DNA from: Pseudoalteromonas sp. SMS1 | GTDB lineage: Bacteria; Pseudomonadota; Gammaproteobacteria; Enterobacterales; Alteromonadaceae | Length of the DNA: 64,000 nt | Assembly: GCF_021530565.1 (NCBI RefSeq) | Contig: NZ_JAKGBI010000004.1 | Span: 124,001-188,000, forward strand | Reading direction: 5' to 3' | Made by a program: the position numbers and the translations under genes | In this document: positions 18,035 to 26,694 of the stretch, piece by piece | How positions within the stretch are numbered: the first letter of the stretch is position 1 | Layout of the letters: each line of letters opens with the position of its first letter | The notes under the pieces: generated by a model | The model's input: the letters and a program-made list of their open reading frames with translations, nothing else | Databases searched by the model: none | Told to the model about the DNA's origin: nothing

Positions 18035-19114
18035 TTATAATTCAAAGGTTTGGGGAGCATTTGTAAGGCACTGATAACCCTGCTCTGTGACAACGATATC
18101 TTCTTCCAAGCGAACGCCACCATAACTAGGAATATAAATGCCCGGTTCAATGGTGATGACATTCCCTGGTTTTAGCAGGTAGGAGTTATTGGGCTTTAAA
18201 AAAGGCTGCTCATGTAGCTCGAGCCCTAGACTATGACCAAGGCCCTCACCGGCATACTTCGCAAACGCACTGCTTGCCAATACCTGATGCGCTATTTTAT
18301 TTAAGGTTTCACAATCGACCCCTTGTTTTACATTTTCTAGTGCGCTGTGTTGAGCCTGTTGGACGGTGTTGAACATCGCGCTTTGTTTATCCGTTGGCGT
18401 GCCATACACATAGGTTCTTGTCATATCCGAGCGATAGCCATTTATTACTGCGCCAAAATCAATTAGGATAAAATCGCCCTTTTGTAGGCGACGCGTGCCA
18501 GGGTTTCCATGCGGTAACGCACTGCGCTCTGCGAATAATAAAATAGTGTCAAAAGATACACCTTGCGATCCTTTACTACGCATTTTATAGTCGAGCTCTA
18601 GCGCCAGATCTCTTTCTTGTACCCCTTCTTTAACGAACGTTAGCATCTCTTTGAGGGACTCATCTGCAATTTGTGCAGCCTGTTGTATCCATGCAATTTC
18701 TTGCGCGTCCTTAACTTCACGAAGTGACTCAACCCAGCCTGACACACCTTGCACATCGGTATACGGTAAATCAGCGTGAATAGCGCGCCACTGCTCAACA
18801 CTGAAATGAGCCGCTTCAAAAACGACCGTTTTACAATCGGGAAAGCAACGCGCGACGCAACATCCGAGCGTTTCAGAATCTCGGTCTCTCTGTACAACCT
18901 TAATACCTTGGGTCTCTTCACACGCACGCTCATAATATCTGTAATCGGTAATTAAATACGACTCGCTCTGGCTCACTAACAAAGTCGCTGCATTACCGCT
19001 AAAGCCTGTTAGATATTGAATATTTTGACGACCAGAGAGGATCATCATATCTGCCTGATACCACGAAAGAGACTGCAGCAAATTTGCCATTCTGTGCTGA
19101 TAATTGATGTTCAA
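18035..19114 (-). CDS. M24-family Xaa-Pro aminopeptidase/dipeptidase
   Basis: Second di-metal M24 peptidase of the island, about 359 aa. Ligands: Asp in ILIDFGAVI, Asp in RSDMTRTYVYG, His in GLGHSLGLELHEQPFL, Glu in TIEPGIYIP and Glu in RLEEDIVV. The LGLELHE and GGVRLEED pattern resembles small aminopeptidase-P/prolidase proteins (YpdF/PepQ-like), so Xaa-Pro bonds are the likely target. The TTG at 19114 has AAGGTGA at ideal spacing; a GTG at 19123 and an ATG at 19090 are alternatives. It is the first gene of an operon with the reductase, and one ATTGTATACAA site lies about 65 nt upstream. It differs clearly from the M24 enzyme at 11.6 kb. Confidence 0.9.
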   Translation of the reverse strand: MNINYQHRMANLLQSLSWYQADMMILSGRQNIQYLTGFSGNAATLLVSQSESYLITDYRYYERACEETQGIKVVQRDRDSETLGCCVARCFPDCKTVVFEAAHFSVEQWRAIHADLPYTDVQGVSGWVESLREVKDAQEIAWIQQAAQIADESLKEMLTFVKEGVQERDLALELDYKMRSKGSQGVSFDTILLFAERSALPHGNPGTRRLQKGDFILIDFGAVINGYRSDMTRTYVYGTPTDKQSAMFNTVQQAQHSALENVKQGVDCETLNKIAHQVLASSAFAKYAGEGLGHSLGLELHEQPFLKPNNSYLLKPGNVITIEPGIYIPSYGGVRLEEDIVVTEQGYQCLTNAPQTFEL

Positions 19115-19696
19115 TGACTTCACCTTTTACTCTTTAACAATGCACGCTTATAAACTAGACGTCACCAAAAGAAGAAAATATATTGTATACAAATGAATTA
19201 AGCAAGCAAAAATCACCACTGAGAATAGTGAGCTTGTCTCTATGAATAGGATTTACTTCAAAAGGTGATTGAACATTTAAGCCAATACATCCGCACTCGC
19301 CCAATGCCAATAAAAGTTAATCGAAAAATGCGCGGCTTTTTTTAAACAACAAAAAACAGAACCACAGTAACGCGATTACAAAAAGATAATTAAGCATAGG
19401 CCCCTACTACAAGACTAAAAGTGCCGGTATATGACTGCAAAAGTGAAAACGTGTTTCTAATCTCAATACATACTAACAACAATCCACTACATTATTAAGC
19501 TGTTCTACTTTAAGCCCCTCATTTTATGAAGAAAATCATTCACCCACCATATTTACTCTCACCGCATTAAAAAATTATATATTAAACAGGGTGATAACCT
19601 CGAAAGCACAGCGTATGGACACAGCCCTTTAGTTGCAAATTAGCCATTCGCTGACTAACGTTAAAGGAACAAACTTCGATGTATCAAGGACAGACA
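19115..19696. other. Divergent intergenic region with one operator
   Basis: About 580 nt, AT-rich, between the left-facing M24 gene and the right-facing PhoD-like gene. It holds the third ATTGTATACAA site near its left end. No RNA gene or open frame of note was seen in the rest. Confidence 0.5.
19181..19194. promoter_or_regulatory. Palindromic operator, probable GntR/FCD site (copy 3)
   Basis: TATTGTATACAAAT matches the other two island sites except near the right end (core TTGTATACAA intact). It lies upstream of the M24-reductase operon. Confidence 0.7.
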
Positions 19697-21334
19697 ATGA
19701 GTAACACACTACGTCACGCATTTGACTCAGAAAAGCTAGTATCGTGCTTGAACGATGCTATCATCATTGGTCATGTGACAACCTCTTCAGCCAAGATTTG
19801 GGTCAGAAGCAAACATTGCGGTAAGCACTATGTCGTCTTGAGCGATAAACCAATTAACCCACAACAGACTAGCATCACACAAGAAAATACCTATGCGGCG
19901 CTGCAGGCCTGTTTTGCAGTCCATTCTGGCGATCAGGTACATCCAATTACCTTGAACGATTCAACCGATCGCACACAATGTGTTGAGTTTTGTGATTTAC
20001 AAGCAGATCAACAGTATTGGGTCGCACTGGTTGCCGACCACAGTGTTTGCGCAAGGCGCCATTGGCGAAGTGGCTACGAAATACCCGCCACCTTCAGCAC
20101 ACAAAACCCACACGCACATTCGTTGGTATTTGGTTTTTTCAGCTGCCATGATCCTTATAAAAAAGGCCACGGCTCTGACGATATTTTTCTAGATATACAC
20201 AACAGGCTGTTGGCGCTAGACGGCGATTTTATCATTGCAGGTGGTGACCAAGTATATGTTGATTCTAGTACCAAGGAGTTTGATATTTGGCGTTGGGTCA
20301 CAGACAACAAAGCGCAATTAAAACCGTATTATGACGCCAATAATAAGTCGGGCTTAGTTAAAGAGCTCAGTTACTTTTATCGCTTTATTTATCGACTTTA
20401 TTGGGCATCTCCAAACCTGCAAAAACTCTGGCGCTCTCACCCCACTTATATGATTTGGGATGACCATGAGATCATGGATGGTTGGGGGTCGTTTACGGAT
20501 GCCGAACTGAGCGATAAGCTCGATACACTATTTGAGTGGGAAGACCGTCAGTTCAATCTATTTATTGCCCGTGCCATGTTTGAAGCGGCAACCCAAGTTT
20601 ATCAAGAGTACCAACATAGCCATAACCCGACGACCCCGTCTTTTCCGAGTACTTCAATCGCGCAAAGTCAGTGGGATTATAGTATTGCGCATCCACTGGC
20701 AAGTTTTTATGTACTAGATCAGCGAGGTCATCATCAATTTAAGAACCCTAATGGGTTTGATTTACTGGGCTCAGTGCAATTTGAACGTATCAAAGAGTGG
20801 TTTGCTAATATTCCTAGTACAACCAAGGCTATTTTCATTGTCTCTCCAGTCCCTGTTGTCCACTGGAGCAGTACCGTGGTTAACATGGCTGATGTCGGAG
20901 CCTATAAAGATGACTTTCGAGATGAATGGGACCATGAAGCTAACCACGCCGAGCGAAATGAACTGCTTGATTTAGCTTTTCACGCCTCACAGCATTGGGG
21001 TGTCCCTGTGGTGTTTTTATCTGGTGATGTGCATTGTGCTGCGTCATTTAAACTTAAACGCCATGCCAATAGTGGGACGGTCTATCAATTTACAGCCAGC
21101 GGTGTCACCAGAAAACCAGCTCCCTTTGTCAGTAAAGCAATTTCCCGTTCACATGGCACCATAAGTGGATGCAATGTGGTCACTAAATTTGAACGGCTGG
21201 CGTTTAAAACCGAAAACAATTTTGGCATTTTAAAACTCAGTGTGAAAAACGAACAAGTTCAACTTTTTGCAGAACACATCTCTACAACCGATGAAGAAGA
21301 CGAAATTTTAATAAAGCAAGTTCGGCTTTTCTAA
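19697..21334 (+). CDS. PhoD-like metallophosphatase family protein
   Basis: Calcineurin-like phosphoesterase of the alkaline phosphatase D type, about 545 aa. Visible blocks: FGFFSCHDP, IAGGDQVYVDSS, MIWDDHEIMDGWGS and the late VFLSGDVHCAAS; these carry the Asp, Asn/Asp and His metal ligands of the PhoD group. A small beta domain (IIGHVTTSSAKIWVRS) precedes the catalytic core, as in PhoD. No signal peptide is evident, unlike secreted PhoD, so it may act in the cytoplasm on an unknown phosphoester. The ATG at 19697 follows AAGGA at 6-7 nt; the ATG at 19679 is also possible. It appears monocistronic. Confidence 0.87.
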   Translation: MSNTLRHAFDSEKLVSCLNDAIIIGHVTTSSAKIWVRSKHCGKHYVVLSDKPINPQQTSITQENTYAALQACFAVHSGDQVHPITLNDSTDRTQCVEFCDLQADQQYWVALVADHSVCARRHWRSGYEIPATFSTQNPHAHSLVFGFFSCHDPYKKGHGSDDIFLDIHNRLLALDGDFIIAGGDQVYVDSSTKEFDIWRWVTDNKAQLKPYYDANNKSGLVKELSYFYRFIYRLYWASPNLQKLWRSHPTYMIWDDHEIMDGWGSFTDAELSDKLDTLFEWEDRQFNLFIARAMFEAATQVYQEYQHSHNPTTPSFPSTSIAQSQWDYSIAHPLASFYVLDQRGHHQFKNPNGFDLLGSVQFERIKEWFANIPSTTKAIFIVSPVPVVHWSSTVVNMADVGAYKDDFRDEWDHEANHAERNELLDLAFHASQHWGVPVVFLSGDVHCAASFKLKRHANSGTVYQFTASGVTRKPAPFVSKAISRSHGTISGCNVVTKFERLAFKTENNFGILKLSVKNEQVQLFAEHISTTDEEDEILIKQVRLF

Positions 21335-21535
21335 TCGTCTTCCCCCCTTTTCCCATCGAATACTGGATTAAAATTGGCCGGTATTCGATGGCAAACAGAT
21401 TACAATGTAAACACTCATTAACCTTAAACCCTCTAACATGTCTAAATTTCAACCATTCAAACCGAATAAACATGCATCGTTAAGTGAATTTCTATATTAT
21501 CCGCCCGATTAAAAAGAAAACATAGGACAACAAGT

Positions 21536-22789
21536 ATGAGTAACTCACAAGCAGGAGATGCCAGCAACGCAGTGCCTCAAAGCAGCACTCGCTGGACTCA
21601 GCATGACACTAATTGGGTACTAAGCCTTTTTGGTACTGCCGTTGGTGCAGGCATTTTATTTTTGCCAATTAATATCGGGATTGGCGGTTTTTGGCCCCTG
21701 CTTATCATGGCTGTGCTCGCTTTTCCAATGACTTACCTCGCACACAGAGGGTTAGCAAGATTTGTACTTTCTTCGAAAAATAGTCACTCAGATTTTACTG
21801 ATGTCGTTGAAGAGCACTTCGGTGCCACCAGTGGCAGACTGATCTCCCTGCTTTATTTCTTTTCGATATTCCCTATCCTATTGATTTATGGTGTAGGTTT
21901 AACCAACACCGTAGACAGTTTTATGGTTAATCAATTGGGCATGGAATCGTTACCTCGCGTGCTACTTTCAGGCCTACTAGTTGCTGGTATGATAGCCATC
22001 ATGTTAGGTGGAGAAAAATTATTGTTGCGCGCGTTTGCCATCTTGGTGTATCCGCTCGTTGGTGTGCTCTTGTTTTTATCACTTTATCTCATGCCAAATT
22101 GGCAAATACCCGCGATTTCAACCCCAGACATCGCGTCATTGGGTGAGACTTTATGGCTGTCGGTTCCTATTATCGTATTCTCTTTTAGCCACGCAGCTGC
22201 CATTTCTAGTTTCGCAAATACACAGCGTCGTCACTATAAGTCTGACGCGACGCTTAAATCAGAAGCAATTTTACGAAATACTTCACTGATGCTAATTGCT
22301 TTTGTATTACTGTTTGTATTCTCGTGCATATTCTCTTTAACACCCGAACAAATGGCGCAGGCAAAGCAAGCAAATGTCTCTGTACTGTCTTACTTGGCAA
22401 ACATCTACAATAACCCATTCATTGAGACGCTGGGCCCACTTGTCGCATTTATCGCAATTACGTCATCGTTTTTGGGGCATTTTTTAGGTGCAAGAGAGAG
22501 CTTTAATGGTCTACTAACTAAACAAACAAACATTAGCTTGAAAACCGCCGACAAACTAGGGGTGATAGTAATGTTTGTCTCTATTTGGGTGTGCGCGGTG
22601 ATTAACCCAAGCATCTTAGACATGATGGGGGCTATTTCAGGTCCAATTATCGCACTAATCCTATTTGTGATGCCAACCATTGCCATATATAAAGTACCGT
22701 CACTTCAACAGTACAAGGGCAAACTGAGCACATACTTTGTACTTACAGTAGGCTTATTAGCGGTCTCCGCGTTACTTTTTAATATGTAA
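21536..22789 (+). CDS. HAAAP-family amino acid transporter (SdaC/TdcC-like)
   Basis: Inner-membrane proton- or sodium-coupled amino-acid importer of 417 aa with about 11 hydrophobic helices. The first helix contains LFGTAVGAGILFLPI, the unwound Gly-rich substrate site of the hydroxy/aromatic amino acid permease family. PIIVFSFSHAAAISSFA and a late SFLGHFLGARE loop match SdaC/TdcC serine/threonine carriers. Substrate is probably serine or threonine; hydroxyproline cannot be excluded given the nearby island, but no operator of that island is present. AGGA lies 8 nt before ATG and a strong terminator follows, so it is monocistronic. Confidence 0.9.
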   Translation: MSNSQAGDASNAVPQSSTRWTQHDTNWVLSLFGTAVGAGILFLPINIGIGGFWPLLIMAVLAFPMTYLAHRGLARFVLSSKNSHSDFTDVVEEHFGATSGRLISLLYFFSIFPILLIYGVGLTNTVDSFMVNQLGMESLPRVLLSGLLVAGMIAIMLGGEKLLLRAFAILVYPLVGVLLFLSLYLMPNWQIPAISTPDIASLGETLWLSVPIIVFSFSHAAAISSFANTQRRHYKSDATLKSEAILRNTSLMLIAFVLLFVFSCIFSLTPEQMAQAKQANVSVLSYLANIYNNPFIETLGPLVAFIAITSSFLGHFLGARESFNGLLTKQTNISLKTADKLGVIVMFVSIWVCAVINPSILDMMGAISGPIIALILFVMPTIAIYKVPSLQQYKGKLSTYFVLTVGLLAVSALLFNM

Positions 22790-22795
22790 CTTGCA

Positions 22796-22826
22796 GGGTG
22801 TGCGAATCCCCTTCGCACACCCTTTT
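22796..22826 (+). terminator. Rho-independent terminator of the transporter gene
   Basis: GGGTGTGCGAA pairs perfectly (11 bp) with TTCGCACACCC around TCCCC and is followed by TTTT. It begins 7 nt after the transporter stop and touches the stop of the convergent GGDEF gene. Confidence 0.92.
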
Positions 22827-23742
22827 AATCCAACACAACCGCTCGACTGCGCCCACCATCCTTTGCTTGATACAATGCTTTATCAGCCGTATCGATCAAG
22901 GCTTCAACACTGTCATATTGACCATATTTTCCTATCGCAACACCCGCGCTGACGGTCACGACATCAAACCGAGATTTGTTGTGTGGAATTTCAAGTCCTT
23001 TAACCGCATTGACAATGGCATTTGCGATCTTTTGCGCACCATCTTTATCTGTATTAGGCAATAAAACCGCAAACTCCTCGCCGCCGTATCTGAAAACGCT
23101 ATCCAGCGGTCGATTCACCATTTTCACCGCAACTTTTGCTACCGCTTTTAGCGCATCGTCTCCTTGTAAATGTCCATAGTAGTCGTTATAAAACTTAAAA
23201 TAATCAATATCCAACATCACAACGGCTAAGTTTTGTTGCTGACGAAGGTTTTGTTTGAATAGCCGCTGGCTTTCCATATCAAAATAACGTCGATTAAAAA
23301 CCTCTGTGAGTCCATCAAAGAAAGAGTACTGCTTAAGAATATCCGTTTGTCGCTTGTACTTAAGGTGTGTACGCACCCTATTCACCAAAGTCCTTGCAAC
23401 GATCGGTTTTCCTAAAAAGTCGACTGCCCCTGCATCCCAACATAGCTCTTGCTGATTTTCATTCGTATTTGATGTGACAAAAATAACTGGGATATCATTT
23501 AACTCATCCATGGCTTGGATCTTTTTGCACGCCTCTAGCCCTGTCATTCCTTCCAAGATCCAATCCATTAGAATAAGGTCTGGAGGATTACCCAAACAGT
23601 GCTCTATCGCATCCTCTGCAGAAAATACACAGTCAACTTGGCACAAGCCATCCAAACAAGCACTCAACACTTTTTGCGTTAATGAGGAATCCTCTACAAT
23701 TAACACCGAACTATCGCTGAGGTCATCAATATCCTTAAACAT
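22825..23742 (-). CDS. Response regulator with GGDEF domain (diguanylate cyclase)
   Basis: Makes cyclic di-GMP from two GTP under control of a receiver domain; 305 aa. Residues ~12-130 form the receiver (VLIVEDSSLTQKVL, phospho-acceptor Asp in LILMDWILEG, VTSN and Lys in LGKPIV). A short coiled linker leads to the GGDEF domain (~165-300), whose active-site motif is GGEEF (FRYGGEEFAVLL), with SAGVAIG near the end. An RxxD inhibitory site is not apparent upstream of GGEEF. The architecture resembles PleD/WspR-type regulators with a single receiver. No kinase is adjacent, so its partner lies elsewhere. Confidence 0.94.
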   Translation of the reverse strand: MFKDIDDLSDSSVLIVEDSSLTQKVLSACLDGLCQVDCVFSAEDAIEHCLGNPPDLILMDWILEGMTGLEACKKIQAMDELNDIPVIFVTSNTNENQQELCWDAGAVDFLGKPIVARTLVNRVRTHLKYKRQTDILKQYSFFDGLTEVFNRRYFDMESQRLFKQNLRQQQNLAVVMLDIDYFKFYNDYYGHLQGDDALKAVAKVAVKMVNRPLDSVFRYGGEEFAVLLPNTDKDGAQKIANAIVNAVKGLEIPHNKSRFDVVTVSAGVAIGKYGQYDSVEALIDTADKALYQAKDGGRSRAVVLD

Positions 23743-23888
23743 ACGGCCCCCAAAAAATAATTAACTATAACTTCCAAATTTATAACCAATACTCGCGCAG
23801 CTAACAAGTTAAAATAACTCATCTTCAACACAAGTAAATCACCGTTAGCGCTCTATACAAAGTATATTCTTTACACTGAATTTCGCGA

Positions 23889-24452
23889 TTAATTTAATTG
23901 ATTATCTGGCCAAAATTTTGTGCCTTTCACCGTTGCTTGCAATGCTAATCCGCTTTTTGTCATGGTATATACAGACATATCACCATAATACAATTCACCT
24001 TGAACAGATGCCCCCTTTTCAGAAGCTTTTGCAGCAGCATCGGCATTCCCACCAAAGGTCCATCCGTTTTCCACAAATGTGTTGAGTGCTTTTTGAGTAT
24101 GGAATACCAAAACCAGTCGATAATCTTTTACGCCTAGGCCCAGTCCAACCCCCCCTTCAGCCATATTCATATAGGTAAATTGACCAGATTTGTTGTTATG
24201 TACAACGCCATAGCCCGTACCTGCGGAAACCAGTAATAAATTAACATTAGCATTTGAAAAAACGGCATATCCAACTGCGGATCTCAATTGTGCTCGTGTA
24301 TCTGGCTTTTCAGCGTAAAGCTGGGCCAATGTCGCATTTTTCATTTTTATGATATCAGAACGTTTTTGGGCCACATCACCAGCGCCCATAGATGCACACC
24401 CAGCCAACATCGCGATAAACCAAAACACAGATACTTTCATTACTTTATTCAT
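23889..24452 (-). CDS. SYLF-domain (YSC84-like) lipoprotein
   Basis: Predicted lipoprotein of ~187 aa: signal peptide with lipobox MLAGCASM, then a SYLF/YSC84 domain (YAVFSNANVNLLLVSAGTGYG, GGVGLGLGVKDYRLVLVF, LYYGDMSVYT). Eukaryotic SYLF domains bind phosphoinositides; the role of bacterial secreted forms is unclear, perhaps lipid binding at the envelope. Start: GGGAG is well placed for the ATG at 24452, with an adjacent ATG at 24455; a longer in-frame start at 24482 would place the RBS inside the gene. Apparently monocistronic. Confidence 0.88.
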   Translation of the reverse strand: MNKVMKVSVFWFIAMLAGCASMGAGDVAQKRSDIIKMKNATLAQLYAEKPDTRAQLRSAVGYAVFSNANVNLLLVSAGTGYGVVHNNKSGQFTYMNMAEGGVGLGLGVKDYRLVLVFHTQKALNTFVENGWTFGGNADAAAKASEKGASVQGELYYGDMSVYTMTKSGLALQATVKGTKFWPDNQLN

Positions 24453-24455
24453 CAT

Positions 24456-24942
24456 TTTTCTCCCAATCGAATTCTGTGACATATATTGTGCTTATTCGCA
24501 CAATAATTATTGGGACTATGCCAGTGCTAAGTTTAGCGTAAGATGAACAAGTCCTCTTATACACAACTGACCGCATGAAATCGTGACACTGATGTACGGC
24601 TAGGCTGGCGAACGCCAGGTAAGTAATACAAAAGGTCTCATATTCAAAAGCGCTATACAGCTGAAAAGGTGAAACACGTTGACAATAAAAAGGCCACCTG
24701 GGAAGGGTGGCCTTTAACACATCATGGGTAATCATGAAAGGGATAAATGTGAAAACAACTTCATTGTATCCACTCTGTTGTAAATTAAAATCATATTATA
24801 ATGGTTATTTACTTCGTTATTTTCGAACTATCATAGTTTACTATCGCGTTTTTTTGTCGAAAAGCCCCATGATACACTCAATATGCTTGTCGATTTAATT
24901 GTCCCAAACGCATAAAATGACATAAAAACACAGTGATTTCTT
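24456..24942. other. Intergenic region with an orphan hairpin
   Basis: About 490 nt between the divergent SYLF and EamA genes. It contains a small GCTGGCG-AA-CGCCAG hairpin near 24604-24618 and a strong minus-strand terminator at 24686-24715 that belongs to no annotated gene. A TATAAT-like element near 24795-24801 (minus strand) could start a ~100-nt transcript ending at that hairpin, but no good -35 box is seen. Confidence 0.4.
24686..24715 (-). terminator. Orphan rho-independent terminator
   Basis: On the minus strand AAAGGCCACC pairs with GGTGGCCTTT (10 bp, 7-nt loop) followed by TTTATTG. It points away from the EamA gene and lies ~230 nt from it, with no gene before it on that strand. 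Confidence 0.65.
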
Positions 24943-25806
24943 ATGCTACATTTATCGTTCGTAACCGCACTATGGGCCTTTTCTTTTAGCCTGATAGGTG
25001 TGTATTTGGCAGGCCAAGTTGACTCTTGGTTCTCTGCACTCAGTCGCGTCTTTATCGCCACCCTCATTTTTCTGCCGTTTATTAAGTTTAGACAAGTTCC
25101 ACTAAAAAATGCCGCGCAGTTAATGATGATTGGAGCTATTCAGATCGGCGCAATGTACGGCTTCTATTATCATTCGTTCTTGTTTCTCAGCGTGCCTGAA
25201 GTTTTACTATTTACTGTCATGACGCCAGTTTATATCGCTTTGATCAATGATCTTCTTGATAAACGTTTTCAATTTCATCACATCTTGGTCGCACTCATCG
25301 CGACACTCGGTGCAATCACGATGCGTTTTGAGCATATCAATGACCAATTTTGGCTTGGTCTGATGTTAGTCCAAGGTGCAAATGTGTGTTTTGCATTGGG
25401 CCAAGTTTTATATAAACGTATACAACAAGATGTCGCTTTGGCACATCACTGTTGCTTTGGTTTTTTCTTTATCGGGGCGCTGCTTGTTACGGCCTTAGGC
25501 TTTATGCTGTTCGGTGATGCTAATAAGCTTCCAACGACCCAACTACAATGGGGAATTCTTCTCTACTTGGGTTTAATCGCATCAGGGCTCGGTTATTACC
25601 TGTGGAATAAAGGCGCAACATTGGTGTCAGTGGGCACACTTGCTGCCATGAATAATTTGTTAGTACCAGCTGGCATTTTAGTGAACTTAGTAATTTGGAA
25701 TCGAAATGAGAGCCTGACAAAATTACTTATTGGCAGTGTGATTATTTTATTGGCACTGTATGTTGATCACCGGTTTGAAACCCATAAGCAACCTTCTCTT
25801 AAATAA
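24943..25806 (+). CDS. EamA/DMT-superfamily transporter
   Basis: Inner-membrane carrier of 287 aa with ten predicted helices in two EamA repeats. The first repeat begins at the N-terminus (FVTALWAFSFSLIGVYLA) and the second near residue 140 (LVQGANVCFALGQVLYKR). Gly/Ala-rich helix ends such as LGLIASGLGYYLWNKGA are typical. Such proteins export or import amino acids or other small metabolites; the substrate here is unknown. The Shine-Dalgarno is weak. It ends at a shared hairpin terminator with the convergent GNAT gene. Confidence 0.9.
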   Translation: MLHLSFVTALWAFSFSLIGVYLAGQVDSWFSALSRVFIATLIFLPFIKFRQVPLKNAAQLMMIGAIQIGAMYGFYYHSFLFLSVPEVLLFTVMTPVYIALINDLLDKRFQFHHILVALIATLGAITMRFEHINDQFWLGLMLVQGANVCFALGQVLYKRIQQDVALAHHCCFGFFFIGALLVTALGFMLFGDANKLPTTQLQWGILLYLGLIASGLGYYLWNKGATLVSVGTLAAMNNLLVPAGILVNLVIWNRNESLTKLLIGSVIILLALYVDHRFETHKQPSLK

Positions 25807-25813
25807 ATCAAAA

Positions 25814-25836
25814 CGCCCTCGAAAAATTCGAGGGCG
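25814..25836. terminator. Terminator hairpin between convergent genes
   Basis: CGCCCTCGAA pairs perfectly with TTCGAGGGCG around AAA. On the minus strand it is followed by TTTTGATTT, so it best serves the GNAT gene, but its position suits both. Confidence 0.85.
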
Positions 25837-25842
25837 ATACCG

Positions 25843-26280
25843 TTAATTTAGCCTCTTTAAAAAGCTTATCTTACTGTCTGAGCCATCACTCAAACGGTGA
25901 CAGTCAACAATATGGTAGTTATTTTTTATCAGCATCATCAACATCGATTTGAACTTATTCATCGACTTAACCGAAATACTTCTATACCCGTTTGAAGCGC
26001 ACCACTTTTCTTGGGCATCCAACAGAGACTGTGCGATACCACTCCCCCGGTATGCAGGAATAACCGCTCCTAGCCAACTATAAAAGTGACAGGTTTCCAC
26101 TTCATAACCCAGCTTATACGCAACAGGAACATCATCGACTTTGGCCACTAACAATAGAAAAGGCGTCCTCTTTAGCCGATTCATAACCCCTTCCTTAGAT
26201 TTAGGCGTCGTAAATTCTGGAATTTGATCTTCAACAGCAATCAGCTCTTCTAAAGTACCTGTTTCTATCTGCCAATTCAT
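25843..26280 (-). CDS. GNAT-family N-acetyltransferase
   Basis: Acetyl-CoA-dependent transferase of 145 aa from the preferred ATG at 26280 (an in-frame ATG at 26316 adds 12 residues). Motif A for CoA pyrophosphate binding is IPAYRGSGIAQSLLDAQEKW, preceded by the strand WLGAVI; motif B covers the YRSISVKSMNKFKSM strand and helix. The YKLGYE and SWLGAV blocks resemble single-domain GNATs of unknown substrate. Shine-Dalgarno is weak for either start. Monocistronic. Confidence 0.85.
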   Translation of the reverse strand: MNWQIETGTLEELIAVEDQIPEFTTPKSKEGVMNRLKRTPFLLLVAKVDDVPVAYKLGYEVETCHFYSWLGAVIPAYRGSGIAQSLLDAQEKWCASNGYRSISVKSMNKFKSMLMMLIKNNYHIVDCHRLSDGSDSKISFLKRLN

Positions 26281-26694
26281 CTTTCTATTACTCTGTAAAG
26301 CGCGTTGTCTAGTCATTAACTAGATTTATTTTTGAACAATACGTTCCTAAAATAGTTTATTTTCGTACTGCTTAGAACATCGATTGCACAAAAAAATATA
26401 GCGATATGATTCAATTAATTAAGTATTAGGATACAAGAAAAGTGACTAAATGAATAACTAAAAAAGCGTCTACAAAACCCCAACAATCTGCTTAAATCTC
26501 AATCTAAAAATCAATAATTCAGTTAACTCCATGTAAAAAACCTTTGACAAAGTATATTTTACAACCAATTATTAAAACGTTCCAATCAACAAATAGTGAC
26601 AAAAAGGCATAGTTTAATGTACTAAAAAACATAAAAGTGATTGGAAAAGCAAATTAAATACACATAAATTTGGAACGATACAAGGTTGCGTAAA
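26281..26694. other. AT-rich intergenic region upstream of the secreted protease
   Basis: About 410 nt of A/T-rich DNA between the divergent GNAT and protease genes. It should hold both promoters. No operator, repeat or RNA gene was recognised. Confidence 0.4.
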
